Positions 32,891 to 43,500 of a stretch of DNA of 64,000 nucleotides are shown piece after piece (positions within the stretch are counted from its first letter, which is position 1; the number at the start of each line of letters is the position of its first letter). The translations under genes were made by a program, and so were the position numbers. This stretch comes from Dipteris shenzhenensis (taxonomy: Eukaryota > Polypodiophyta > Polypodiopsida > Gleicheniales). The notes under the pieces were generated by a model, which saw only the letters and a list, made by a program, of their open reading frames with translations, searched no databases and was not told where the DNA came from. Location of the stretch: the NCBI GenBank assembly GCA_047967505.1, contig CM106539.1; one strand, 5' to 3'.

Positions 32891-35107
32891 ATGGAGCAAT
32901 CAACTAATGTGGGGGCTATCCTAAATGACTCTGAGATCAGAGCATGGGTCTCTAATGTCACTTTGAATTTGAAAGGAAAGGAATCTAGCCCCAATGGCTT
33001 TAGTAGGTGGACTCGATATCACATGGGCAGAAGATCTTGGTTTCTTCATCAAAAGGAAAAGAGACTCTTTCTACTTATGTCAAAAAGGGAGTTCAATGAT
33101 GTTGAAGATCCATGGGATGCTACTTTCTTCAAAAAAGATATGACTTCAAGCCTTGTAGTAGGCATAATGATAGAGCCAAAAGAGACTTTTATGGATATTT
33201 TTACAAAGAGTTCAGATCCTAAAGTTGGCGGTCTTCATTTTGTTGTGTCAAGGAGAGACTCAAAGACCTTTGTGATGCCTCCTCCTCAACCATCAAAGTT
33301 TCCAGAGCTACAAAGTGCATTGGAGGCTCTTGCATATACTTGGGAGCAATTTCCTAGTGTGGTGGCAAAAAGGATGCATGCAAAGATAATGTTTGAGTAC
33401 TTTGAGGATGCACAATATGCTCATATTCAAGGATCTTCACATGAAGGAGATCAAAAAGCTCAGACTTCGATGCAGGGACAAGAAGAACACGCACATTGTC
33501 ACAAATGTGTAGAACATGAGCGCAAACTTCTAGAGCAAGAAATGGTGGATGTAACTAAGGATGATGAAACACAAGCCTTGAGTACATGGGAATTTAAAAA
33601 AATTGAAGAAGATCAAGGTCGATCCACTGCAGTTATGCTAGAAGCTCTTGCTAGCAAACCACGACGTGAAATGCAAAAGGCTAGTACTGCAAGAGCCACG
33701 GTTCCAAGCAATAAAAAAAGGCATCATCCCACTGTAGAGAGAGATAATGTGGATGAAAAATGGTTAAAAGAAGAGAAAGATGAAGAAGACTTAGAACCCG
33801 AGGCTGAAGATGATCAGGATGAACTCACATCAATCAAAAATCTTAATCTACGTCTTAATGAAGCAGTAACAGATGATGATGTGGGATATATCTGGGGTCA
33901 AAGTACATGGTTTGTGAATGCCATAGATGTGGAAGCTGTAGCTGTCTTTACTAATAGCCAAAGCCTTAATATATCCTATGCACTGCAAATATACGAGGCT
34001 TTGAGAGATGGTAAGAAACCTGTGGCAAGCAATGTGGTCCTGCACCCAATAATGTTTTGTCCAATCAAAAATAGTTTTTTGGATCAAATAACATTTACAG
34101 GGCCTACACATTTTGAGGAAACCTTCAGTCAATTCTTTAAAGACACTCTTAAAAATATTCCACATGAACAAGGTGAAGAGGCACAAGGTGAGAACATGCT
34201 AAAGGAAGCAAAGAAGGAATTCCTCCTTCATTGCAGATTCCAACCCATTGATGGTCAACATTGGGCTTATGCTTGTAATCAGATCGCAAAAGAAGCAAAG
34301 GAGGTCAAAAGACTCACTTTAGAACAATTTGCAAAGATAAGTTCATTCCATTATTATCCTGCAACAATTTGTATATTCAAGCATGAGATCAAGTATTTGA
34401 TTGAGTCCGAAAGACTTAATCATTATGTCCATGGAAAGCATAAGATATCCTCAACATCAGAGGTCTTACAGAAGGCAAGGGTTATATGGATAACATTTGG
34501 TTCTCCAAATCCTGATTTGAAGCAAAAGGTCACAAAAGCAGACACTGACACACTCACAAACTTCTATACTTCTTTGAGTGCAGTTGTGCCTAGGGGAACT
34601 CAAGAGCGAGAAGAAAATATGACAAGCCTCAAGGTGGTGAGGGACAGATATGCCGACTACACTTCTATCATATTTCATCCTGTTGAATTGTTTAACGAGA
34701 TGCTTGAAACGTGCATTGCTTGTGAGCATGGACAGTTGACCTATGAAGCTCCTTTGTTTATCTTCAGAAAGTCAAAGGTAATGGATAAGGAGGAGTTGAC
34801 GGCAAGGATGTGGAGGCCTATAAAGTACTTACCTGACAAGTATGCATCCATGGTAGCACAAAAAATTTTAAAGAAAGAATGGTTTTTTGGAAAGAAAGAC
34901 AAAGACCACTGCATGGAAGAATGCATCAATGTACAGGTGAGGCGTGATGCAATGCATAGTGCCATTAAGTATTTGTTGTCAGAGAAACAAATTCCACTTA
35001 CTCATTGTAACATTGACTATAATGTGGTCAAGCATAGAGCTTCTTTGTCAACACCCAAGGTAAAGCTATGGGCAAACAGGTGGATTAAAAAGGATAAAGA
35101 TGGGTAA
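32891..35107 (+). CDS. Large unknown protein (738 codons), front part of the Ulp1-array gene
   Basis: I do not recognise this protein. The ATG at 32,891 follows a TTCTTTTCTTGTAG acceptor by four bases, so translation probably starts in the second exon (MEQSTNVGAI). Residues 1-190 include RWTRYHMGRRSWFLHQKEK and are mixed charged and aromatic. About 200-265 is hydrophilic with HCHKCVEHERK. A basic patch SNKKRHH (about 275) is followed by a very acidic stretch (EEKDEEDLEPEAEDDQDE, about 293-312). The rest looks globular (AVFTNSQSLNISYALQIYEA, QPIDGQHWAYACNQ, IIFHPVELFNEMLE, YLPDKYASMVAQKILKKEWF, RRDAMHSAIKYLLSEKQ). The final GGTAAGA is both a stop codon and a good donor, and homology to 27,480-28,530 continues beyond it. 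I infer the front of one transposon-like gene whose later exons hold Ulp1-type peptidase modules. No DDE, RT or helicase motif seen. Confidence 0.75.
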   Translation: MEQSTNVGAILNDSEIRAWVSNVTLNLKGKESSPNGFSRWTRYHMGRRSWFLHQKEKRLFLLMSKREFNDVEDPWDATFFKKDMTSSLVVGIMIEPKETFMDIFTKSSDPKVGGLHFVVSRRDSKTFVMPPPQPSKFPELQSALEALAYTWEQFPSVVAKRMHAKIMFEYFEDAQYAHIQGSSHEGDQKAQTSMQGQEEHAHCHKCVEHERKLLEQEMVDVTKDDETQALSTWEFKKIEEDQGRSTAVMLEALASKPRREMQKASTARATVPSNKKRHHPTVERDNVDEKWLKEEKDEEDLEPEAEDDQDELTSIKNLNLRLNEAVTDDDVGYIWGQSTWFVNAIDVEAVAVFTNSQSLNISYALQIYEALRDGKKPVASNVVLHPIMFCPIKNSFLDQITFTGPTHFEETFSQFFKDTLKNIPHEQGEEAQGENMLKEAKKEFLLHCRFQPIDGQHWAYACNQIAKEAKEVKRLTLEQFAKISSFHYYPATICIFKHEIKYLIESERLNHYVHGKHKISSTSEVLQKARVIWITFGSPNPDLKQKVTKADTDTLTNFYTSLSAVVPRGTQEREENMTSLKVVRDRYADYTSIIFHPVELFNEMLETCIACEHGQLTYEAPLFIFRKSKVMDKEELTARMWRPIKYLPDKYASMVAQKILKKEWFFGKKDKDHCMEECINVQVRRDAMHSAIKYLLSEKQIPLTHCNIDYNVVKHRASLSTPKVKLWANRWIKKDKDG

Positions 35108-36069
35108 GAAATAGTAACCTCTTACATGAGAAAAGAAATCCCACAACAGGTGGTTGCATATGTGGAAAGATTAATCAGCAAGATAAGGATGCCGACAGAT
35201 ATGCACCAAAGCTTTCAATTCAATGTAGAGGTTACGGCAAAGTCTGGAAAGCTTGTGAACTTCAGGGGAGTTTCAAAAGATGACTTCATCAAGAATGAGT
35301 CAACATGGGATAAGCCACAACTATTCTTTATCAATGAAGTTTCTAGTGATGATATCCATAACTTCATTGATAGAATATTATATACCACCATTAGCAAAGT
35401 GGCTATTTGCAACATTGTCATTTTTGTTGATAAAAAAGACAAAGAAGCCATGCAGGTTACTCTAGAGTGAGCATATTCATCAGATTTGAAGATCTATAGT
35501 GGTGTTTATGCAGCAAAGAGAGGCAAGAGAGAATGTGGCATAGTGATTCAATCTCTTAAATCATTCTTTTTGTGTATGCGGAGTCTCAACCCCGAGATCA
35601 CTCCTTACAAAAGAACATAAGAGGGAATTCAAACAATTTGAGATTGATGCTAGAAGAGCAAGATATTCCCAGGTCCATACATTAAAAAAAAAACAACTAT
35701 GGAAGTCCTGCAAAAAGTGGGAGTCTCTTGCTTACCATGATGGAGAATTTGCTACCGGTAGGTTGGGAGGTCACCTTGTGCAGGATGGGATATTTATTTA
35801 AGGATCTCCTCAGAAAAGGCAACTCCACAAATATTATTGAAAACAAGCATTTCATGGCTTATTTTCAGCTTCAAGCAGATCTAACCATAGGCTATGAAAA
35901 AGAGATAGAGCACACGGACACTGATGACATGGATGACTACCTTGAAGATCATAATGTCCCAGTTGATGATGATGAAAAGATGGACTTACATGACTCGTTC
36001 AGAGAGAGGTTGGTGGATGAAGACATGATGATGCCTTCTTTGATAATTATGGCTCGTAGGGTTATGTAA
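35108..36069 (+). pseudogene. Middle part of the Ulp1-array gene
   Basis: Continues the large gene. 35,126-35,467 reads MRKEIPQQVVAYVERLISK, FQFNVEVTAKSGKLVNFRG and ILYTTISKVAICNIVIF, then a TGA at 35,468 where the paralogue at 28.38 kb is open. After a frame change, 35,728-36,069 reads GWEVTLCRMGYLFKDLLRKG and NIIENKHFMAYFQLQADLTI, then an acidic stretch (HTDTDDMDDYLEDHNVPVDD). The last segment is matched at 41,900-42,270 in the truncated second unit, so it is a conserved part of the gene. The next exon starts at 36,188. Confidence 0.6.
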
Positions 36070-36187
36070 AAAGGCCACTACGACAATACTCAGTGGTATG
36101 GACTCTCTATTTCTCAACTAAATACAATTTTTTAAATAAGATTTAAATTTAAAGATAATGAATCTAATCTCTCATATTTGTTTACAG

Positions 36188-37387
36188 GTAATAGAGGGAG
36201 AAGAAATGGATGAAGTCAATATGGAGGCACTCCCTTCTACTTTAGCAATGCAACCACCTCTAAATTTGATTGAAGAATCCCATGAGCACAAGAGCTTGAA
36301 AGACACCATGGAAAAGCAGAATGACTGCAAACATAGAATACAAGCTATGACAGAGACCCATTCTGCAAATTTAGCTGCATTGGATAAAATGGAGAGCTCA
36401 TTTGAAGTTAGGATCGTTTTGAAACGAGAACCTCAGTATTTAAGCTTTGGTAGAGAGGAGGTTTCAATCCTCTCCAATCCTTTAAAAGAGGTTAATGACA
36501 ATGTTATCCTGGCCATTCTCAGGTAACGTTTGTTTATTTGTTGCTACTTCAATGAGCTAACATTTGTTTATTTGTTTACAGTAAGTGTAGTTATACAATC
36601 AGTTTCCTAGTGCAAAATGCAAATCAATTCTATGAGCTAATGTTTGGTTATTTCTTAGTGCAGTGTAGTTATTTCTCAGCTTCCTAGTGCAGTGCAGCAT
36701 CATGTCTACATGCTCGATGCTCTCCTTTCTTCTATTCTTAGCTCTCCTCAAAAGACTATAGAAGATGTTTGTACTTGGTTAAGCCCTTTGAATTTAGATG
36801 GGGTGCGAGTCATCTTTATGCCTTATCATGAGGAGTAAGTATCAACTCTAACCTTATTTTTACTATTTCTTTGGCAAGTTTATGTAAAACAATAATCATT
36901 TTTATTCTGATTGTGTAGCTCACATTGGAGTCTGATCGCTTGGGACCTTGAAGTCAACCGTTTGTGGTTTGTGAATTCAATGGAAGGCTATCATGCCAAC
37001 TCCCCAAGGTAATTATTCTCTTAATATTTTTGTTACTTTCTTATTTTCTATCTTATGATCATGAGATATTAATATATTTAATATGTCATGATGGATAATG
37101 CTGCATATCGGCTAGTATCTGCTGTCAGAACAACCAGGGAGCAACAAGACCAAGTAGAATTCAAAAGACATCTACCAGTGGAGCAAAAAGATGGGCACAG
37201 CTGTGGGTGGAGAGTTGCCTACAACTGCATGTTATTTCTTAGAGAGATTTTTGATTTGGAGTCACTAGTCAAAATGGAATCATATACAGAAGCCGATCTG
37301 CTAGCATTTCAGGCTGAGAGCATTCAGCATCTAATTGCTACCATTGGGAAACAACCTAAAAATATGAGTACATTGCAGCATGTATAA
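36188..37387 (+). CDS. Ulp1/SENP-like peptidase module 1
   Basis: Four exons: 36,188-36,522, 36,664-36,834, 36,919-37,008, about 37,104-37,387. All join in phase at GT-AG sites except the last acceptor, which reads TGCTG where module 3 has GAGCAG, so its splicing may be lost. Product: a variable lead, ESSFEVRIVLKREPQYLSFG, EVNDNVILAIL, VYMLDALLSSILSS, TIEDVCTWLSPLNLDGVRVI, then HWSLIAWDLE, LWFVNSMEG and EQKDGHSCGWRVAYNC. His of HW, the residue in FVNS, Gln of EQKDG and Cys of SCGW sit in the order and spacing of the C48 (Ulp1) catalytic His, Asp, Gln and Cys. Asn replaces the usual Asp. Ulp1 peptidases cut SUMO or related proteins, and plant CACTA and Mutator-like elements are known to carry them. 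This module has no internal stop. Confidence 0.75.
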
Positions 37388-37755
37388 AACCTTATCTTTA
37401 TACTTGTATGCTTGTTCAAGCCTTTTTAATTGGGATGTGTAAATCTCATAACTTTTTTATATTTTCCTCTAAGAGGAGAAGAGACTGAGTCTAATGAAAG
37501 CATACTATCTTTATACTTTTATGATTATTTAAAACTTTATTTTTATTTGGGATGTGTAAATCTCATAACTTTTTAAAATTTTCCTCAAAGAGGAGAGACT
37601 CACTCTAATGAAAGCATCTATGAAACCTTACTTTTTAAATTTTTGCTCCAAGAGGAGGAGAGACTCACTCTAATGAAAGCATGTATGAAACCTTATCTGC
37701 TTGTTTAAGCCTTTATTTGGGATGTGTACATCGCATAACTTTTTAATATTAGCAG
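37388..37755. repeat. Decayed tandem repeats between modules 1 and 2
   Basis: About four units of 90-115 bp with GGGATGTGTAAATCTCATAA and CTCTAAGAGGAGAAGAGACT plus AATGAAAGCAT. The word GAGGAGAAGAGACTGAGTCT also occurs as coding sequence in the tail of module 3 (GAAGAGGAGACTGAGTCT, about 39,835), so this intron-like block probably descends from the same coding tail. Confidence 0.65.
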
Positions 37756-38706
37756 AAGGAGGATGTAGAAGACATAGCAAGTGAAGAAGAATACGATGTA
37801 GACTACTCTCTCAATAAGATGAGTCATGAAAATATAAATCTATTGGAGCAGATTGGAAGTTCAGTCACCGCTATGTTATTAATTCGACAACAACCTCATT
37901 TTTTTGAATTTGGTGAAGAAGAGATTTTAATCCTCTTGAATCCTAAGAAAGAGGTTAATGTCAAAGTCATTACAACCATCCTCAGGTTTGATGGAGCCTT
38001 TCCCTTTGCTTTATACTTTGCTTATTTTGATTAAACCCAAGAAGCTAATACTTTTTTTTAATATATAGTAATGTTATAGCAAATTTTTCACAAAATATAC
38101 AAAGCGTTTCATATATGCTCGATCCTCATATTTCGGAAGTGCTTAGCAACAAAGAAGAAACCATAGAGGATGTTTGCAAGTGGTTGAAGCACGTTCCTAT
38201 GAATGAGGCATGAGTTATTTTTATAGCATATTATGAGAAGTAAGCATCAAACCCTACTTGTTTTTTCTATTGCATTGCTAGAATTTTCTCAAACACAGTA
38301 ATTATTCTTTATTAATAATGCAGCTCACATTGGAGTCTGGTAGTCATGGACATTTTTGCTAAGAAGTGCTTCTTTGCCAACTCAATGACATCCGTCCATG
38401 GCACTATGTTAGAGTAAGTATAGACTACACTTGTTGGCACTTCTTAACATGTAGATTGATATGCAATGCACATATTCACTGTTGTTATATGTTTTGATGT
38501 GCAGATCAGCTCAAAAGTTAGTAGGTGCTATTGACACCGTAATCTGGCAATGTGACTTGGCACAACAAATAGAGTACATAACATGTCAGGTATCACATCA
38601 AGAGGATAGCCACATCTATAATTGTGGATGGAGGGTGGGCTACAATTGCTTTTTGGTACTTGGTTAAATTTTTGAGATACAAAATGACACCACACTGTCA
38701 ACATAT
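37756..38706 (+). pseudogene. Ulp1-like peptidase module 2
   Basis: Exons 37,756-37,985, 38,069-38,239, 38,324-38,413 and from 38,504. Same layout as module 1: SSVTAMLLIRQQPHFFEFG, EVNVKVITTIL, VSYMLDPHISEVLSNKEE, TIEDVCKWLKHVPM, then a TGA at about 38,211 where modules 1 and 3 have CGA (Arg of GVRV). The catalytic part follows: HWSLVVMDIF, CFFANSMTS and HQEDSHIYNCGWRVGYNC. His, Asn and Cys are kept; the Gln region is altered. A TAA at about 38,666 follows GYNCFLVLG, but the same frame then stays open and runs straight into module 3 (YMDLHLYAFITCTIRAII matches the end of module 1). So modules 2 and 3 share one exon, 38,504-39,020. Confidence 0.75.
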
Positions 38707-40110
38707 ATGGATTTGCATCTCTATGCATTTATAACATGTACCATTCGAGCAATCATTAAGGGCGACATTATGGACCCTCCCACAAGGCAAATAGATAATG
38801 GCTCAGAGGAGTGCGAAATGAATGCCATCAAAGAGTCAAAGGGGATAGAAGACCTCAACTCTAAAAACATGGCTTCATTGGAAGAATTGGGAAGCTCTTT
38901 TGATGTTAGGGTTATGATTCAACATAGACCTCAGTATCTTGAATTTGGGGGAGAGGAGATTTCAATCCTCTCTAGAGCTTCAAATGAGGTAAATAAAAAC
39001 GTTATGATGGCCATTCTCAAGTTTGATACAAACTTTTTCTCTGCTTAATAATTCAATATTTTGATTAAATCTAATAAGCTAATATTCATTTATTTGGTGC
39101 AGTATAGTTATCTCACGATTTTGTAGAGCCATACAAAACCGTGTGTATATGTTGGATTCCCTCCTTTCTTAGCGATAGCAAAAAGACGATAGCCGATGTT
39201 TGTAAATGGTTACAGCCTTTATATTTACATGGCGTGCGAGTCCTATTTATGGCATATCACGAGATGTAAGTATCATGGCAACCTTTATTTTCATCTTATA
39301 CTGGCAACATTGTGTTAAGTAATAATGGTTCTTAATTATTCGTGTAGGGAACATTGGAGTCTGGTGGTTTGGGACCTTGAAGACAACTATTGTTGGTTTG
39401 TTAACTCGATTGCAGGCTTTCATGTCTCAGTGCAAACGTAAGTATTCTATTAATATGTTGTTACTTCTATATTATGTACCTTATGTAATAGACACACTAA
39501 GTTTTTTGAATATGTCATGATGAGCAGGTCGATTGAGAAGTTGGTATCTACTATCAGAGAAACAGGACAGTACAAAGACTCGCTAGACTTCCAAAAGCAT
39601 TTAGTAGTAGAGTAGGAAGATGGGCATAGTTGTGGGTGGAGAGTTGCCTACAACTGCATGTTGATTTTCAAAGAAATTTTCTCACTTAAGCCATAGATCT
39701 CATCGGAAGACTCTTTGGAGCTCAAATATTCAGAGGAGTATATACAATTGTTTAGGGCTGAAATCATTCGAGACCTAATTGCTGCCATTAGAATACAATG
39801 TGCAACTGAAGCAATATCAGAGCTTGCATTTAAGGAAGAGGAGACTGAGTCTATTGTGAAAGCACTGCACACTACAGAAGAAGTAGAGACTCAGTGTACA
39901 CCTGCAGCACCACAGCCTCCACTGGAAGCATCAGAAGAGTTGCCACAGCCTCCGCTTGCATTTAAGGAAGAGGATACTGAGTCTACTCCAAAAGCACTAC
40001 ATACTACAGAAGAAGTAGAGACTGAGTATACATCTACAGCACCACAACCTCCATTAGAAGCATCAGAAGAGTTGCCACAGTCTCCACTAGAAGCATCAGA
40101 AGAGTTGTGA
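38707..40110 (+). pseudogene. Ulp1-like peptidase module 3 and repeat tail
   Basis: Exons: end of the shared exon to 39,020, 39,103-39,265, 39,348-39,437, 39,528-40,110. Reads SSFDVRVMIQHRPQYLEFG, EVNKNVMMAIL, VYMLDSLL, a frame change near 39,165, TIADVCKWLQPLYLHGVRVL, then EHWSLVVWDLED, CWFVNSIAGFH and EDGHSCGWRVAYNC. The catalytic Gln codon is now TAG (39,613-39,615; module 1 has CAA, so an earlier CAG is likely). A second TAG is at 39,694. The C-terminus carries two near-identical repeats (LAFKEED/ETES, KALHTTEEVET, APQPPLEASEELPQ) and a third part-copy, then the stop at 40,108. Low-complexity acidic/proline repeats, probably unstructured. Confidence 0.75.
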
Positions 40111-40789
40111 TGCATATATGATGTTGTGTTTGTATATATGCATGAGGAGCATATTCTCATGATGTTGTTTACTCCATGAATATTATGGTTGACATTTATT
40201 TGTTGCAATGTATGAATCATGATGTAGTTTTTGTTGATTATACACCAATTTCTGACTTATTACTTAAGTGGCATTTAGTCATGATATATTTATACTTATT
40301 TCATGCACACAATTTTATGATATGAATGTGTGATGATGTGATTATTAGGAAATATAACCTTCTGTGATGAGAATTTTGATATGAATATGTGATGATGTAA
40401 TATTTGTAATATATTTCATGGCAAAGTATCAATTCCCAATGCTCCACTCACTTAAAGTACAGCATTCCCAATGCTTTGCAAAATTTTATTCAGTTGGACA
40501 GTCTCCACTCACTTAAAGTAGAGCATTTCCAATGCTTCTCTCACTTTATTCCAACCCTTATCCTTATCATAGCGAACACATCATGCCTTAGTGCACTTGT
40601 ATTCTTCCATCATAGTCCTGCCACAAACACTCTCTTATTTCTTGCATCCTAGTCCTTCTGATTAACTTGTATTTGTCTTTCACTTTACGTCTTCCCTCAC
40701 TTTGTATCACTCTTGAAGGAGGGGTAGCTCACTGTGCATCCCTCGCTATCGCTCCCTCACTCTCCTTCTCCCACTTTCCCTCTAAGACA

Positions 40790-41246
40790 ATGACTAATTA
40801 CTACCCAACTTCATTTACTGAACTCAAATTTTGTTTTCGATCTCTTTTGTATGGACCAATGAAGGGAAAATCATTTGAGGAGGATATGTTATGCACATGG
40901 CTGCTTGATTTGAACTTAGCGGAAGAGGTGAATATCCTTAGCTTTCTTTTTCGCTTCTTTTAATCACGTACTTCTTATGCAAACGAGTTAAATTTTCGTA
41001 CAGGATATGGCGGTGGCTAGAAGCTGTATTGAAAAAAATGGTGAAGATGAGGAAAGCCAAGAGAGAAAAGAAGAGTTGTTGAATGCTTACAAGTTGGCAA
41101 AAGATTCGAAACAAGTTGTGAGGAGAGTCTATGAGGAGATTTGCGATGCCAACCCTGGTTACGCATGGCCTACAAGTTTAAAGTCTGCTTGTTTTCATGA
41201 AGCCAATGCCATAGTAGGCACTTTCGAGGACATATGCTCTCTCTAA
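40790..41246 (+). CDS. Small two-exon gene of unknown function (126 aa)
   Basis: Exon 1 is 40,790-40,927 (46 codons, MTNYYPTSFTELKFCF) and exon 2 is 41,004-41,246 (80 codons and stop). A 76-bp GT-AG intron in phase 0 separates them; both exons are fully open. The protein has an acidic stretch, then a charged, probably helical middle (EKNGEDEESQERKEELLNAY) and ends SLKSACFHEANAIVGTFEDI. No family is recognised. It lies between the two Ulp1 units on the same strand, 0.7 kb after the module 3 stop, with a C/T-rich leader before the ATG. Clean splicing and no stops make it one of the best-preserved genes here. A loosely similar leader and short ORF occur after the second unit (45,417). Confidence 0.6.
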
Positions 41247-41854
41247 TGACTTAATAGTCAAGTGATGGAAATTTAATTCCATAGAAATTTAAAGTAACTG
41301 TGAAATTTAATTCCATAGACTTATGTGTTTTCTAAAGTAACTATAATAGACAAGAAATGAAACTACAGTTCCACAAAGACTTTTTAGTTCTCTAATGTAA
41401 AGTTGTAATAGACAAGAGAGACAAAGATGACACCTTCTAGGCTAAGCTAATGGAAGGTGTTTTTTAACACCATATGGCTTTGAGTTATATGATCTACTTC
41501 TTGTACAAATGTGTAATGCTTTTTTTTAAATGTACTCTAGTTTTTTAAATGTACTCTAGTTTTTTTTCTAATTTGATTTTTTAAAATCTTACTTTTTGTC
41601 TCTTTTAACAACATTAAGTCCTCTTTTTTTAATGTACTCTAGTTTTAATAACATGTCACGTCATTTTTTCTAATTTGATTTTTTAAAATCTTACTTTTTG
41701 ACTCAAAGTTTTGTTTTATAAGAGCCTCTTTTTTTTAAATGCTTTATCCAAAATTATCTCACAAAACGAATTTGGACAGTGCACTAGTCCAAAATTAATG
41801 AAATAGGTGTTCTTCCCAAGAGTTTGTGTCTCATGCTAGTGTGGAGAAAGAAAT
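41247..41854. other. 3' flank, repeated after the second unit
   Basis: AT-rich. AAGGTGTTTTTTAACACCAT (41,455) and CCAAAATTAATGAAATAGGT (41,792) recur at about 46,147 and 46,388 in the same order, so this flank and 46,130-46,410 are copies of each other. Confidence 0.55.
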
Positions 41855-42270
41855 CCACAGGTCCTCTCATCATCACATGCACTCCAAAATCTATGAATGT
41901 CTAGCAAAAAGTGGAAGCCTTTTGGTTACTATGTTAATATACTTGCAACTGCCTAATTGGGAGGTCACCTTATTGTAGATGGGATATCTTTTTAAAGATC
42001 TTCTCTAAAAAGGATATTCCACTAATATTATTGAAAGAAAGGCTTGCATAGCACACTTTCACTTGCAAGCTAATCTAACTATCAGCTCAAGAAATAATGA
42101 CATAAGAGGATTGGAGATGATGACATGGAGCATAAGAGGATTAGAGATGATGACATGGATGCTCTTGATGGCTCCCAAGATAAAGAGTGCACAAATAATG
42201 ATGAAGAGGATGCATATAATGATATAGAGATGATTGCAGATGATGACATGGATGATCTTCATGGCTCATA
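41855..42270 (+). pseudogene. Second unit: copy of the middle gene part
   Basis: Aligns with 35,690-36,069: CTAGCAAAAAGTGGAAG, WEVTLL, MGYLFKDLL and STNIIE followed by an LQANLTI-like run and an acidic tail. Stops interrupt it. The large 738-codon part is missing in front, so this unit is 5'-truncated. Confidence 0.7.
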
Positions 42271-42385
42271 ATATTACGCAAAGAAACCATGGATGTATAT
42301 CCTGGTATGACAATTTACTTTTCTTTTACAAGCATTATATTTAACTATAATCTATCAATCTCACAAGCTTTTGTATTTTTTATAG

Positions 42386-43500
42386 ATGACAAAGGGGAAA
42401 GACAAAGCAATGATTGCACGTGGATCTGAAGTAGGGAAGGCCACAATCTTCCCTTCAAGTTTAATCGATATGGTGATTGTTGGAAAAACTGAAAAGAAAA
42501 TATTTGAGATAGTAACAGGATCACTAAAAAACTTTCCTAATGTGGAGAGTCAACTACTTGGCTTATATGGGAACTCAGAGCATATGAGAATGGCATAACT
42601 GACACTGACAAATTCTAGAGATTTGTCTAAGCTAAAAGTGATGTTCAGGTTCTCTTTGGACAACAATCTCAATATTTATCATTTGGTGAAGAAGAGATTC
42701 AAATCCTCAGATATCATAAGAAAGAGGTTAATGATAAAGTTATAATGGCCACCCTGAAGTTTGATACAAACTTTATCTTAGCTTAGTGTTTATATTTTGA
42801 TTAAATCTAGTGAGCTATTATTCATTTACTTTTTTGGTGTAGTACAATTATATCTTGGTTTCCTATAGTTTTGGAAAGTAAGTATATGTCATTCCTCACT
42901 TTCTACATGGATCAATACTAATAAAAAGTCAATAGGATATATTTACACCTAGCTGACAATGTACAAGTTATCATTTTGCCATATTATGAGGAGTAAGTGA
43001 CACTGCAACCTCATATTTACTTTTGCCAGAGGTAAGATGTAGTCAAATAATAAAGATTCTTAATTAACCATGTAGGAAACATTGGAGTTTGGTGACTTTG
43101 GACATTCAAGCCAAGAAATGTTATTTTTCCAATTCAGTGTCAAGATATCATGGCAATGTGTTAGCGTAAGTGTACTCTTGGTACATTGTAACTTTCATGG
43201 TATGTATTTTTTGTGATCCACATGTTCACTCCCTTGTATGTTATGATGGACAGGTCTACATTAAGGTTAATAAGTGCAATTGGACAAGTCACAAAGTAGG
43301 ATGGTGACTTGCGAGATGCAATGGACTTACAAAGATGCAAGGGTGTAGAGCAAAATGAGGCACACGGCTGTGGTGGGTGGAGAGTGTGCTACAACTGCAA
43401 GTTGCTCCTTGATGAAATATTTGATGTGAAGGGCTCACAATCCTCAATGCCTACAAATTCCAATGCAAAACTATATACATTTGTGGCTCATACCATTTGA
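42386..43500 (+). pseudogene. Ulp1-like peptidase module 4 (second unit)
   Basis: A lead exon reads MTKGKDKAMIARGSEVGKAT (from 42,386). After a stop and frame change, QYLSFGEEEIQILRYHKKEV and a MATLKFDTNF end match the first exon of the other modules. 42,841-42,992 is a decayed second exon ending YYEE before GTAAGT. 43,076-43,168 has HWSLVTLDIQ and CYFSNSVSRYH. 43,256-43,500 has EQNEAHGCGGWRVCYNCKLL. His, Asn, Gln and Cys positions are all kept although several stops (for example TAG at about 43,297) kill the frame. An extra Gly (CGGW) follows the Cys. This is the fourth copy of the module and the second gene unit of the family. Confidence 0.7.
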
